Assembly: GCA_947359465.1 (NCBI GenBank)
Contig: OX375881.1
Span: forward strand, 72,873,914 to 72,937,913
Direction of reading: 5' to 3'
DNA from: Metellina segmentata
Lineage: Eukaryota; Arthropoda; Arachnida; Araneae; Tetragnathidae
DNA length: 64,000 bases
This document shows positions 35,735 through 47,819 of this stretch, piece by piece (positions within the stretch are counted from its first letter, which is position 1; the number at the start of each line of letters is the position of its first letter). Made by a program: the position numbers and the translations under genes. The notes under the pieces are model-generated. The model worked only from the letters and a program-made list of their open reading frames with translations. It was not told where the DNA came from and searched no databases.

Positions 35735-35872
35735 ACGAGATAATCTTGTTATTGGCAAAACTTATGGGATCCTTATGAAATAGATATCTCGTCATTAGAA
35801 GAGAAAATGAGATCTTGATCAGGTAAACATCGAAATATTGGAAACATATGAATGGACGAGATGTCTTGCCCA
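35735..35872. repeat. Palindrome array, site 3 (degenerate)
   Basis: GACGAGATAATCTTGTTATT, AATAGATATCTCGTCATTAG, GAGATCTTGATCAGGTAAAC and GGACGAGATGTCTTGCCC repeat the palindrome and spacer of the array at 2920 at roughly 40-50 bp intervals. Confidence 0.7.
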
Positions 35873-35879
35873 AACTACT

Positions 35880-38350
35880 TTTAAAGTTAATTATGTCTTT
35901 TGTTGTTCGTATGTATCAGGTTGTGTTACTTCTGCAAACAACACGATTTAATTTATTCTTCTAAACCTGAATTAATTTATAGTCAGTCGCATCTCATCCT
36001 AAGACACAAGGTGAAGAACTACTTTCATTATTGATATTATTTTTACTCTTACAGGAGAGAAATATAATGGTCTTCTCATTTCACTCTAATAGTTGCACTG
36101 TTCAAACTATAGGATTACTTCTAAGAATGAAATCGTGTACTCCTCATATCCTTGGTAACGACTCGTATGTACAATTCTTAGAATCATTGATATATTTATG
36201 CCTCCCCTATTCAATTCGGCTATTTTCTCTTCCTAGACAGGTTTCACACGAAATATTATTCATATTCACTGGTATTTGGAAACATTGTTTGTGTTCGAAA
36301 AGAAAAGTATTTATTCAAGGTAGAATCAATTCTGAAACTTCTTTTGGTGTTTTATCGACTTAATTCACATACTTTCTCTACATACAATGAAATTTCTATT
36401 CAATGAAGAATATCCAGCTTTCTACTTAGGTACAGCTTTACATCAGCGAATACGAATTCTATTTCATTACAAGATGTATTAAAATAATTTATTTACTGAC
36501 GTGCATTAGAGAGGGTGTTCTACAGATTAAAAATACTAGACTTTACTTTTGAAGAAACTTCGCACCTATCGTTTATGAAGGATATATCTGTGTAAGGCTT
36601 CTTCTGTGTATAGGAAGTAATTTTCATTTTATTAAAAAATTTACAAAATAAATGTACAGTTAAAACTTTAAGAAATAAACGTGATGTGTTTTTGAAAAGT
36701 TTATTTTCCAATATATTGCAAAATTTTTCAGTTAAATTGTATCCAGCTAACAATTTCTACTCTCTCGTCAAAAGTTTTAGCACCATATATATTTGTAATT
36801 AAGACATTTTTAAATACGTACAGCTGCTGATAAAATCGTATTCTCCCTTTCATTCGCACGTCGTTGATGGTAAAGCAATTTAAAGGTGCGACAATAAGGA
36901 ATATTATCATCTGTAATGCAATATATTTGCTTGAGGGGCAATTTTCATATTAAACCGTGCATCCACTTGATAATTTCCATGTATGTCATCCAATTTTGAC
37001 ACCAAATTTCAAAACTATAAATAAATTTAATTTTGATAGCAAGTTTTAAGTAGTTTGGTCTAGCCGTTTTTGAATCATGACTAGGAAAATTTGGAACTCC
37101 TAAACTTTAAACTTTCTTTCCATACTTTTATCCATATCTCCCGAAATAATGTTATACTGATGCAATTTTCAATTATGTTGCTCTTAAAAGCCCCATATGA
37201 AACCTACGTAATAATTCTTCTAAAGTTTATTTTTATTATTCTGTATTAATTATGACTTTAATATTGAAAAATTATAAATGGTAACCTATATTTTGATGAA
37301 AATCAATTGACAATACAGTGACATTTACAAAAAATGCTTTCGGCTTTTCGGTCTACACAGAAGCTAATAATTTCATCTGACAAAAAAAAATGTCTAAAAA
37401 TAAGGAATATTAAATTTACTATATCAATTTAGCTATAAAACTACAGGAGGAAAGATATAATTTTGTATTGCGGTATACAATGTTTTGAATCGATCATCAA
37501 TGGAAATTATGAAATTGTTGTGCAGTGAGACGATTCCTTGAACAAGTTTTATGCATATGAATTACAGAAGACGTTTCCCCATTGAACTGTTACTTTTGTA
37601 TTTGAGTCTACAATGAGCAACACTAGAATAAAATAGGAGAAGGGTATGATACCTACTGCTGTACATCATAAATAAGGAGAAATGAAGAATAATTGTCTGC
37701 CTTTTAACAATAGTGTATTGATTTTAAAATTCTTCCAAACATTCGTTAAACTTTTCACTTTAACCTGAATAAAAATGAATTTGCTTTTATACGGTTCCCT
37801 TATGAGATCAATATAGTTTATATTCATTGTAATCATTTATTCTGTCAGTCAAAATACATAAGAAAGTAAGTGTCGTATATTGGACAACTGGAAAGACAAA
37901 TGTATCTCTACACCACATTAATGCATCTCTCTTTTTCTTTAATGCCATCTATTTATCTTAGAGAATGCTTCCTTTTCTTAACTCGTAAATCCTTTATAAC
38001 ATATTTATTTCTTACTGCTTTTGGCAAATTGCTTTTTCAGTTTTCAAAACCCATATTTTTATAACTGTTGAAAGCGTTACATTTAATGTATATTTTTACA
38101 AATAATTTCTATTAGAAGTTCTCCTTACGAAAATTCCATAAATCGTTTCGCTTGTTGTTGATTTTAGTTATTCTTCTTTTGATAGACAAATTATTCTACA
38201 AACTATAAACAAAAGATACTCTATGAAATGTGAAATGTTTTGGTTATCTCACTAAAATAGAGGCAATGTATAAGCAATTTCCCAAAGAGAAACAGCTTAA
38301 AAGTATAAAGTTCAATCGTATAATATATACTAACTGTATCTTTTAAACTC
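35880..38350. other. 2.5 kb without a recognisable feature
   Basis: A 110-codon open frame (36031-36363, +) has no recognisable domain. No repeats were matched. Confidence 0.45.
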
Positions 38351-38351
38351 A

Positions 38352-38880
38352 ATGGTGGTTAAGGCGTTTTCACACACCCCGGAAAACCAAAACCGGCCTT
38401 CATCATTTGGGCGTTTTCACACACGCAAGGTAAAACCGATGACTGAACTGACACCAGCTAATTTCGTTGATGTATTTCATAATCACACACCGGTATTGCC
38501 TGTGCCTGAAACTAATTTGGTTTTGAATGTAACTATAGAAAACATGCTCTGAAGATCAGCACATGATTTTTAGACAATATTTGATTTTTATGGTATAAAT
38601 AGACTTAATTTCCTTGTTTTATATGCACCTTAAGAGGAAATACCGAAGAGGCAAAAAAGGACAATACTGAGTATATCCAATTTAGACTGTGGGTGAAGGC
38701 AATTTTTACACAGAGACTCTTTGAGAAAAAGGATCTGTCAAAATTCACCTAAGAGTCCACCTTTCCTTTACGTGTGTATGGACTTCATGGGCAAGAGGAA
38801 CTCCAGCTATCTTATCTTTTTACATGGAGATTGCTGTCTTTAGTAGACATGGAGGTCGCGCTCTCATGCTACCAAGGTAT
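38352..38880 (+). pseudogene. Possible decayed DNA-transposon gene
   Basis: GGCGTTTTCACACAC occurs at about 38364 and GGGCGTTTTCACACAC at about 38409, reminiscent of transposon ends. Downstream, near 38640-38760, broken frames give KRTILSIS and WVKAIFTQRLFEKKDLSKF-like text. That is loosely like the start of PIF/Harbinger nucleases (W-V.P..., then a D..KF block). The evidence is weak, and the superfamily is a guess. Confidence 0.25.
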
Positions 38881-39097
38881 GTTTTTATGCTTTCATTTTT
38901 CTCTTTAACATTTTTTACTTGACGTTGTTGTGCTTGACGCAGTTTGACCAGGTATGGCTCCTGAACCATGAAACATCTAAACAACCAAATTCTTCAACTA
39001 ATTTCGTATATGAATGCAAAACATTTGATTTTTCTAGAAAGTGTAGTATTTAGCACTATGATACTAAAATACGAATATATGTTCTTCGACAAGAAAT

Positions 39098-39205
39098 GAC
39101 TCAGGTGTTGCTTCGTCATCTGACCGTGGTACAAAATTACGAAGTGTTATCCTCGGATCTTTCCCAACGGGCTATTGACGACGGTTCGGAATCAGTCCCT
39201 TAAAT
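39098..39205 (+). repeat. SINE family A, rearranged fragment
   Basis: CAGGTGTTGCTTCGTCATCT, GACCGTGGTACAAAATTACG and CCTCGGATCTTTCCC match the body. The following CGGGCTATTGACGACGGTTC is a family segment in the opposite orientation, so this copy contains an inversion or two fragments. Confidence 0.75.
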
Positions 39206-39209
39206 GTGA

Positions 39210-39660
39210 CAACGAAACGAGTAACAGGCAACAGGTACAGGCAATCATACGGCTCATTTCACCAATGAGAACATTCCGGCAAACGATTTGCCGAGTTTAA
39301 GCTCTCTCTGGAGGAAATAGCGTTACTAGCAAATCTTACTTTCTGTCCGGATGATGCGTTAAATCGTTTTAACAGACAAACAATACCTAATTATTAATTT
39401 CTAATCAACACACTCATTAAACTTAAAAGCTATTTTACGCGGTTAGGCTATTCCGAGATCTAGTAGAGTGACAAAGTCATTCATCCAGCTTGAACTAGTA
39501 ATTTTAGTGCATTTCCGAACTATATATTAACTAACAATATTTTTTTCAATTTTATTTCAATTTTTCAATTTTATGTCAAATTTATTTTTTTTAATTTTAA
39601 GTATATTTTTTTTTAATTTATTAATTTAAAAAGTCACAAAATTTGACACCTTAAATTTGT
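39210..39660. other. No feature; T-rich tract at its end
   Basis: 39540-39640 is a run of TTTTCAATTTTATTT-like variants of low complexity. Confidence 0.45.
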
Positions 39661-39664
39661 CTAC

Positions 39665-40104
39665 TTTTGTTTACATTTGTTCCCTTTCCCTGCGTTACAA
39701 GGTACTCAGCTAAGAAAAGAAGCATCAACAATATCTTCTCGTCAATTTTCAATTAACGCAGTCATTAAATCTAAATACCATCCTACGATGGCGCCACCTG
39801 TTAGGTCATCCCTGTCGTGTTCAGTGTCAAGCGCTTCTCAGCCCGCTAAGCACACACAGACGACATCTAACCTTCAGGCGGCGCCAAAAGGAAGAAATTC
39901 AGATCAGATGCACCCCTTTTCTGATTGTTTTTAGACCCACAATGCGCATTCCTTGCGGCTGGCACCCCAGCAGCGAAGCAGCCTGGCTCCTGGCCAGCCT
40001 CCCAAGAAATCGTTACAACAGAGAGCAAGAAGAAAAAAGTTCACTGTTTCTTATCGTCCTTCGAACCGCCAGTTCGGAGTTAATCTACTCTCGTTTTAGA
40101 ACCC
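39665..40104 (+). other. GC-richer block left of the satellite
   Basis: The block is noticeably richer in G+C than its surroundings, with two adjoining open frames (39677-39934, 85 codons; 39942-40169, 75 codons). Neither resembles a protein I know. It could be an old exon, part of an LTR or a unique flank; the sequence does not decide between these. Confidence 0.35.
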
Positions 40105-43100
40105 TTTTGTTGTCGAGAAGTACGCACTCCGTCTTCAGAACGATCACTCCGGTGTTCGGGACTGAATGATGGGTGGGTTAACCTTCTTTCCCCCCAAAAC
40201 CTCTTGAAAGATGCGATGATGGAGCGGTTCGAGGCATCCAATCCAATCCATGCGCAATCTGAAGCTTTTGCTGAGAATAAAAATTTTTAACCATACCCTT
40301 CATCTTGTGGTTGTTTTCGTAATGAGTTTGCGGTTGATCCTTAAGCTTTACGAGGGATTTAGACCCGTACGTGCCGTAACAGTACAGAAACCAATTTGTA
40401 GTGATTGACTTGTGGTGTATTCGCTGCTACTCACATTGCCTCCAGAAAAAAGATGGTTATGCAACGCATAGGTGGTAAACGAGCCTTTTATTAAAACTTG
40501 TTTAGCATTGAAAGCTGAACACAATAAATAATTATTCTAGTAAAAATAAATAAAAACGGGGGAAATTTTAGGTCGGCAAATACGTACTCCTTCTTCAGAA
40601 TGATCAATCCGGTGTTCGGGACTGAATGATGGGTAGGTTAGCCTTCTTCCCTAAAAACCTCTTGAAAAATGCTATGATAGGAAGGTTCGAGGCATCCAAT
40701 CCGGTCGAGTCTGATGCTTTTGCTAAGAATAAAAATTTTTAACCATACCCTTCATCTTGTGGTTGTTTTCGTAATGAGTTTGCGGTTGATCCTTAAGCTT
40801 TACGAGGGATTTAGACCCGTACGTGCCGTAACAGTACAGAAACCAATTTGTAGTGATTGACTTGTGGTGTATTCGCTGCTACTCACATTGCCTCCAGAAA
40901 AAAGATGGTTATGCAACGCATAGGTGGTAAACGAGCCTTTTATTAAAACTTGTTTAGCATTGAAAGCTGAACACAATAAATAATTATTCTAGTAAAAATA
41001 AATAAAAACGGGGGAAATTTTAGGTCGGCAAATACGTACTCCTTCTTCAGAATGATCAATCCGGTGTTCGGGACTGAATGATGGGTAGGTAAGCCTTCTT
41101 CCCTAAAAACCTCTTGAAAAATGCTATGATAGGAAGGTTCGAGGCATCCAATCCGGTCGAGTCTGATGCTTTTGCTAAGAATAAAAATTTTTAACCATAC
41201 CCTTCATCTTGTGGTTGTTTTCGTAATGAGTTTGCGGTTGATCCTTAAGCTTTACGAGGGATTTAGACCCGTACGTGCCGTAACAATACAGAAACCAATT
41301 TGTAGTGATTGACTTGTGGTGTATTCGCTGCTACTCACATTGCCTCCAGTAAAAAGATGGTTATGCGACGCATAGGTGGTAAACGAGCCTTTTATTAAAA
41401 CTTGTTTAGCATTGAAAGCTGAACACAATAAATAATTATTCTAGTAAAAATAAATAAAAACGGGGGAAATTTTAGGTCGGCAAATACGTACTCCTTCTTC
41501 AGAATGATCAATCCGGTGTTCGGGACTGAATGATGGGTAGGTAAGCCTTCTTCCCTAAAAACCTCTTGAAAAATGCTATGATAGGAAGGTTCGAGGCATC
41601 CAATCCGGTCGAGTCTGATGCTTTTGCTAAGAATAAAAATTTTTAACCATACCCTTCATCTTGTGGTTGTTTTCGTAATGAGTTTGCGGTTGATCCTTAA
41701 GCTTTACGAGGGATTTAGACCCGTACGTGCCGTAACAGTACAGAAACCAATTTGTAGTGATTGACTTGTGGTGTATTCGCTGCTACTCACATTGCCTCCA
41801 GAAAAAAGATGGTTATGCAACGCATAGGTGGTAAACGAGACTTTTATTAAAACTTGTTTAGCATTGAAAGCTGAACACAATAAATAATTATTCTAGTAAA
41901 AAATAAATAAAAACGGGGGAAATTTTAGGTCGGCAAATACGTACTCCGTCTTCAGAATGATCAATCCGGTGTTCGGGACTGAATGATTGGTAGGTTAGCC
42001 TTCTTCCCTAAAAACCTCTTGAAAAATGCTATGATGGGGCGGTTCGAGGCATCCAATCCAATCCAGTCTGATGCTTTTGCTAAGAATAAAAATTTTTAAC
42101 CATACCCTTCATCTTGTGGTTGTTTTCGTAATGGGTTTGCTGTTGATCATTAAGCTTTATGAAGGATTATACCCGTTAGTGTCTTAACACAAAAACTAAT
42201 TTGTAGTGATTGACTAGTGGTGTATTCACTGTTACTCACATTGACTCCAGAAACACGATGGTTATGCAACGCATAGGTGGTAAACGAGCCTTTTATTAAA
42301 GGTTCTTAACATTGAAAGCTGAACACAGTAAATAATTGTTCTAGTCCAAAAATATATAAAAACGTGGGAAGTTTTATGCCGGAAAAAAGGCACTCCGTCT
42401 TCAGAATGATCACTCCGGTGTTCAGGACTGAATGATGGGTGGGTTAGCCTTCTTCCCCAAAAACCTCTTGAAAAATGCTATGATGGAGCGGTTCGAGGCA
42501 TCTAATCCGATCCATGCTGATGCTTTAGATGGGAAAAAATGTAACCATTCTCTTCATCTTGTGGTTTGTTTCGTGATGAGTTTGAGGTTGATCACATTTA
42601 GCTTTGTGAGGTATTTGTACGAGTAAGTGCCGTAACACCTTAGATGCCAATTTGTAGTGATTGACTAGTTGTGTATTAACTGCTACTCACATTGACTCTA
42701 GAAAAAAGATAGTTATGCAACGCATAGGTCGTAAACGAGCCTTTTATTATACGTAGTTTAGCATCGAAAGCTGAGCACAGTAAAAAATTGTTGTAGTCCA
42801 CAAATAAATAAGTAGTGATTGATATCACAACACTTGATAACGCGCTGTTGTTTGGTTCTTTTCCATATACGCTGCCAGAGAGTGACGTTTCTTCATGTGA
42901 TAAATCTACAATAATACATTTATTAAATCATATCTTGGCTATTATACAGGAATCTGTGCACAGTTCTTAATCTTTCGGAAGATCGGAGTGGAAATACTCT
43001 AACACTTCATTCCTCCTCTGTGTACGCTGGTCAAGTCCTCTTTCTGTCTCTTTACCCCTCTCTTCCTCCTTACCCAGATGACTGTCCAGGGACAGCCCGC

Positions 43101-44045
43101 AAACATCCCTCGGAACCGCATGATTCCTTCCTACCAATATTCCTCAGTTTAATGGCCTGACAACCTCAGAATAGTTATTCACTGATACTCACATTAACTC
43201 TAGAAAAGAAATGATTAGCAATGGATGAGTGATTAAGGCGCCTTTTATTAAAAAACAGTTTAACATTCTAAACTGTACAAAGCAAGTAGTAATTATGATT
43301 GTCCAGGCACAAATATAAATGGAAACCGTTTTATTGTCGGGAAATTTGCACTTCGTTTTTAGAAAATTACTCCAGTATTCGAGACTGAATGATGAAGGGA
43401 TTAACCTTCTTCCCCAAAACCCTCTTAAAATATGTCTTTATGGAGCTACGGTTCGATGCATTTAAGTCTATCATGTACCTTTTCAGCCATTTACTTGAAT
43501 AACATTTTTAACCACTCTCTTCAACGGGTGGTTATTTAAACTGGCTTTATTTTCGTAACGAGTACACGGCTAATCCTTAAACTGAATGAGGGTCATTGAA
43601 ATGATACGTGTCCTATTCCAGCACAGAAACTAATTCTTAGTTGTTGACTAATCATGTTTTCAATGCTGCTTCACATTGACTAGAATACTCAAGGTAAGCA
43701 ACGCATGGGTGGTTAACGAATCACTTATTAAAAGCAATTTAACAACGTTAAAAAGTAAGTAATTATGTAATACCAGTGATGACTATAAATGAGAACCACT
43801 TTATTGATGGGAAATACGTACACTGTCTTCAGAAGGATCACTCCGGTATTCGGGTTTGAAAGCGCTGATGGTTGGGTTAACAGTTGATCCTTAAAACCTC
43901 TTGTATGATGATGTGATGGAGCAGCAAGCGTCTCTGTTCCATTCCACTCAACACTCACCCAATCCATACCTGTTTTTGTTTTCTTAATGGGTATGTTGCT
44001 AATCCTTTAAGCTTTACGAGGGATAAAGATGTTTATGTTAAAATT
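40105..44045. repeat. Satellite array, ~452-bp units
   Basis: Using GATCAATCCGGTGTTCGGGA as a marker, units fall at about 40142, 40601, 41053, 41505, 41958, 42407, then diverged ones at about 43363 and 43836. Spacing in the core is 449-460 bp. Units from 40600 to 41950 are nearly identical, while those to the right carry more and more changes. Each unit contains GTAATGAGTTTGCGGTTGAT, TTAAGCTTTACGAGGGATTT and CGCATAGGTGGTAAACGAGC. There is no conserved long frame. One unit is interrupted at about 42823-43168. Confidence 0.95.
42823..43168. mobile_element. Foreign insert in the satellite, possible solo LTR
   Basis: About 345 bp starting TATCACAACACTTGATAACG interrupt a satellite unit: AGTGATTGA is on the left, and GTTATTCACTGATACTCACA resumes the unit on the right. 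It contains AATACATTTATTAAATC and a C/T-rich second half. The start resembles retroelement LTRs, but no target duplication was seen and part of the unit next to it is deleted. Confidence 0.4.
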
Positions 44046-44339
44046 TACAATTGTGATTTCCATACTGTAATCTAGTGAAGAAAGTAATCGCAGTTCAATG
44101 TAATCTTAGCCACCGAGTTTACATTCACTTAATAAATTTTCCACGCAAAGCAAAATATCACTGACTCAAGCGTAACACGAGTTTATCGAAACAAAAATTT
44201 TGTAGAGCGTTAGATTTATAGATAGATAGAGGATTGTGTGGAGTAAGTAAAGTTTATTAAGTAGATATTATAAAATCATATCCAAAGCGCATGTTATGAT
44301 TTAAAGTAAAATGTATCAAAACGGAGATATAAATAAGAA

Positions 44340-44485
44340 TTCATCCTTTTCAGTGCCGCCATCTTACCGTTGTTCAAATTAACGAGGTGTTGTCTTCGTT
44401 CTCTTCAGGATTGGTCCAGGACTGCCACCAAAAACCAGTTGTGTCACTCCAGTGGACTACCTCTCCAATGCTAATCAATTTTCAA
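44340..44485 (+). repeat. SINE family A, old fragment
   Basis: CATCTTACCGTTGTTCAAAT, TAACGAGGTGTTGTCTTCG, ATTGGTCCAGGACTGCCACC and CACTCCAGTG match the body with many substitutions. Confidence 0.65.
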
Positions 44486-44489
44486 ACTG

Positions 44490-45290
44490 CATCAGTAACT
44501 AACACGCTTGATAATATTAATAAAGAATAACAGCAGAATATAGATAAATGTTTTAGCTAAAATTTAGCAAATGAGTTTCTTCGCATCATTGAACTAAATT
44601 TTAATTTCGAAGACAGAAAATGGAAAAGAAATCGGGATGTAGATTTAACTTTTTCTCCCTCTCTTCCACATTTTATAACACAGCAAATTACTTACCGATT
44701 ACTTTTTCTCGTCTTGTCCTCATGAGATGATATATTAATTTCATTATGTCCGTTGTGAAAGCCTTATATTGCAACGAATTCAATGTCGTTAATTATAAAT
44801 GATTAACAAGACGATAGTAATCATCTAATTCAAACACTTAGGGCAATAAAAGGATAAACCACGGAAATGCATGTTCAGTGAAGAAAAAGTTAAAAACAAA
44901 ATACTCAAGAGGACCAAAATAATCTTTGGTTGTTTGAATGAGTGTTTAATGCTTGGACATTTAAAAATAGCATGATCTTCTGAACAGATAAACTATTATA
45001 GTAAATTCAAAATTTTTTTAAACTTGAAAATTTGTAAAACTATTTTTTATTACGTTACCCTAAGCCCTTCAAATGCTTACTGTCCGAAGAAAGAAAAAAA
45101 TAAAGTTTTTCGTTATCGTTCGAAAATGTTTTATTAATCTATTCTTATTTTTGAACATATCATCTAAAAGGCAACGCGTTTAAGCGATATATGTGTAGGG
45201 AAGTACACTATACGAATTATAGTTTACACACAACGTAATAATTAACTGACGAAAATAATTTTACGTTAATGTTTTTTTTTGTAACTCACA
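44490..45290. other. AT-rich, no feature seen
   Basis: Nothing recognisable. Confidence 0.45.
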
Positions 45291-45559
45291 TGTTGGGTGT
45301 CTCGACGAGGTATCTCACATCATCAGCAAAACTCTTCTACCTATCAGTGGAGGAGTTGCCTTAGACCAGAGTTATTCAGCCTGTGTTCCACGGAACCCTT
45401 TGGTTCCGAAAAAGTTTTGAAGGGTATCTTCGCGTTAATGCAACAGACTTCTGAGACGAAATTCACTATTGTATCGTTTGTATCAATGTATACATTCCCT
45501 ACAATAGTTGACCGGGCAGCAAGATGCGATTTTATAAAGGAAATAATACAGTCTTTAGT

Positions 45560-46600
45560 ATGGGGATAGTCCCACACGTGCTGAAATTACATTAGCAACC
45601 CTTCTGGGCATACTTTCAACAAGGTTTTGATACATAGCTATGAGTATTTATGTCTATTCCTGCTGCAAGAATGTCGCTAGCTCAGTTGCAGATTTCGGAG
45701 ATGGTACCTGGTCTGTAAGCGTCGCTCTAACTCGTCTCACGAATGTTCTATGGGATTTAGGTCAGGACTCTTAGCAGGCCAGGGAAGAAGTTTTGCATCC
45801 GTATCTTGATGCCACTGCTTGACAGAGGTTGCAACATGACTTGAAGCGTTGTCGTCCTGGAAGTAACATTCGCCCATTCCATAAAATTGCCATAACGTAT
45901 GAAGAACCTGATTGTTCATATAGGCGTCGACGTTCAATTTACCAGGAACAATATGCAAAGGTTCCATGTCATACCACGAAAAACACCCCCTAACACAGGG
46001 CTCGAAAAACCCGGGTGCACAGGTGCACTGTGCACATGAAAATAAAATTGTGCACCTAATTTTTTCCCGCTAGGTGCATGCCGTGCACCTAACGTATTTA
46101 AAATTCCTTATTACACACTATGCGGATACAAAATCGCTGGGCCGTAACGGGTTTATACAGGAGGAAGGTTTACTTGTGCCACTACCACCAGAATTTGCCG
46201 AGGATCGAAACATTTTTCAGATGGCTCTGTTGAAGCCACTGTCGCGACATCCTTGCGCCGGAGAATTTAGAAATGTTTAAATATTTTGATTTACTATCTA
46301 CTACTAACCTATCTAAACATACCCAACTAATAAAGTAGTTTACATTATATCGATGCTCTTATATTACGTTTTTTTTTAATACGCAGATAAAATTTAACCT
46401 GTGCACCTAATTTAAAAAATAAATTTTGAGGCCTGCCCTAACAAATAGTCGGATTTTATGCAAATCCGCTGGTGTCCGGTCCATTATTGTAGGGTAGTGT
46501 ATTTGTAAAAGATATTTGTACTCAGCAGCAGATACTAAATAAATAATCAGGTTGGATACAAAACATGCAATTCGTTTGGAAATCTCAACCATTAATCCTG
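45560..46600 (-). pseudogene. Tc1-like transposase fragment, split by hAT 2
   Basis: On the - strand the best stretch (45737-45967) reads FYGMGECYFQDDNASSHVA, then LLPWPAKSPDLNPIEHS. These are the second catalytic D and the E of the Tc1 triad, with exactly 34 residues between them. Across the hAT 2 insertion the frame resumes as RGCFSWYDMEPL, a family motif around the G-C-F-S-W block. The N-terminal DNA-binding domain and the first D are not visible. Downstream of IEHS there are stops and frameshifts to about 45560. The outer edges are uncertain. Confidence 0.75.
45996..46435. mobile_element. hAT element 2 (440 bp), nested
   Basis: A perfect 8-bp target duplication CCCTAACA lies at 45988-45995 and 46436-46443. 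The left end starts CAGGGCTCGAAAAACCC; the right end, on the - strand, starts CAGGCCTCAAAATTT. Subterminal GTGCAC motifs occur repeatedly near both ends (46015-46090 and 46400). The interior has a 68-codon open frame (46074-46280, +) with LPPEFAEDRNIFQMALLKPL. I do not recognise it; it may be chance or a captured fragment. The element is non-autonomous. Confidence 0.88.
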
Positions 46601-46769
46601 TTTTTCGTGATATGTAAAAGCATGTGTGTGTTAAAGTGGAACTTGATTGTATAGGATAAGTTTGAAACTGTAATAAATTTTCATCTAAATTGAGGGTTCC
46701 TTTGAAGAATATTCTAAACTAGAAGGGTTCCAAAGGCTGTGGAAGGTTGAAGATACCTGCCTTAGACCA

Positions 46770-47098
46770 ATAGGGATGCCCATAATAAAAATGTAATTCC
46801 CTCGTAACTTCAAATAGCAATAGCTTGGAGGTGGATCATTCTTACCTACTAAATTAAGTAACACGTACCCCACGGAACGATTTGATAGGTTATAAAAAAG
46901 AAAGATAAAGAACGAAGATAATGACAACGCATGCTGTGATTGTTAGGGATGGACTTTTTTTTTCTCTGTCATGGGTTGCCTAAATTTTGTTGCACCAGTT
47001 CCCCGATCAAATACTCATCACAGAAATGAGAGTCGTGTCAAGTAGTTGCAATATTGTTCCAAGACTTGCGTCTCCTACTTTCCCCCCTCCAAGTGGTT
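46770..47098. other. No feature seen
   Basis: Ordinary sequence between the hAT nest and the palindrome array. Confidence 0.4.
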
Positions 47099-47260
47099 TC
47101 GACGAGATATCTCGTCCATCAAGATCTGATTCATTTTGCTAATGATGAGATATCTCATTAGTAAAATAAATATCTCGTCATCAAGATATTGCCATTTGTT
47201 TTATGGTGACCAGATCGAGATCTGGTTAGTTTTGCTCTAATGACGAGTTATCGGGTCAAG
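47099..47260. repeat. Palindrome array, site 4
   Basis: A perfect GACGAGATATCTCGTC lies at 47101-47116, followed at about 44-bp steps by GATGAGATATCTCATT, AAATATCTCGTCATCAAG and a GATCGAGATCTGGTTAGTTT / TGACGAGTTATCGGGTC unit. Spacers repeat CATCAAGATCTGATT-CATTTTGCTAATG, as at 2920. Confidence 0.85.
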
Positions 47261-47384
47261 GCACTGATAAGGTTAAATGGCATAGCACGTACCGAATTCC
47301 AAATTTCAGAGCAGATTAGAAATAATTTATATCTAACAGCAGGTGGGTAGTTTAAATAAAGTTTCGTCGTAGAGTAACACATCG

Positions 47385-47480
47385 GGCGATTGGTGTCTGA
47401 CCGGGATCAATCTCGAAGGGTAAGTTTCGAGGATAACACCTCGCAATTTTGAACAACGGTCAGATGACGTGGTCGACACT
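47385..47480 (-). repeat. SINE family A, tail-side fragment
   Basis: GACCGGGATCAATCTCG, GAGGATAACACCTCG and CAACGGTCAGATGACG match the body in reverse. Confidence 0.7.
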
Positions 47481-47699
47481 TGATCTTATATTTAATATTG
47501 CATTCACTTTACTCAAACGTATCCGAAAAGTTATCGCTTTAGACAACAGCTTACCTAGCCTTGGTATAAGGTATTTCAAGTAAATTTGTTTTTGCAAATG
47601 TTCACCCAATTTGACTTTTCAGAATTGTTTTGTCGCCATGGCAATACAAGAGCGGAGTTGTGAATCGCTTGGCGCTAGCCTGCTGCACATCTGGAGGTG

Positions 47700-47815
47700 G
47701 GTATATATAGAGATAAAAGCATCTAAACACCTGATAGATTCGAACTTTTCGACCTGAAGAACCTTTCGATTTAAAAGACACCAACTTGACCACCAGCCAG
47801 ATTGGTCAGTCAGGT
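47700..47815 (-). repeat. tRNA-like SINE head fragment
   Basis: On the - strand GACCAATCTGGCTGGTGGTC, AAGTTGGTGTC and a B-box-like AAGTTCGAATCTA match the head of family A. It may be the other half of the fragment at 47385 separated by an unassigned 0.2 kb. Confidence 0.6.
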
Positions 47816-47819
47816 TTCA

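Larger units (their letters stand above)
45367..46759. mobile_element. hAT element 1 (1393 bp), carrying nested elements
   Basis: A perfect 8-bp target duplication CCTTAGAC lies at 45359-45366 and 46760-46767. The left end starts CAGAGTTATTCAGCCTGTG; the right end, read inward on the - strand, starts CAGGTATCTTCAACCTTCC. Both continue with a (C)CACGGAACCC / CTTTGGAACCC-like block, the usual look of hAT termini. It contains no hAT transposase. Its interior is mostly a Tc1-like fragment that itself holds a second hAT. Confidence 0.88.

Noticed and set aside
36031..36363. 110-codon frame
   Set aside because: No domain, no flanking signals, AT-rich chance frame.
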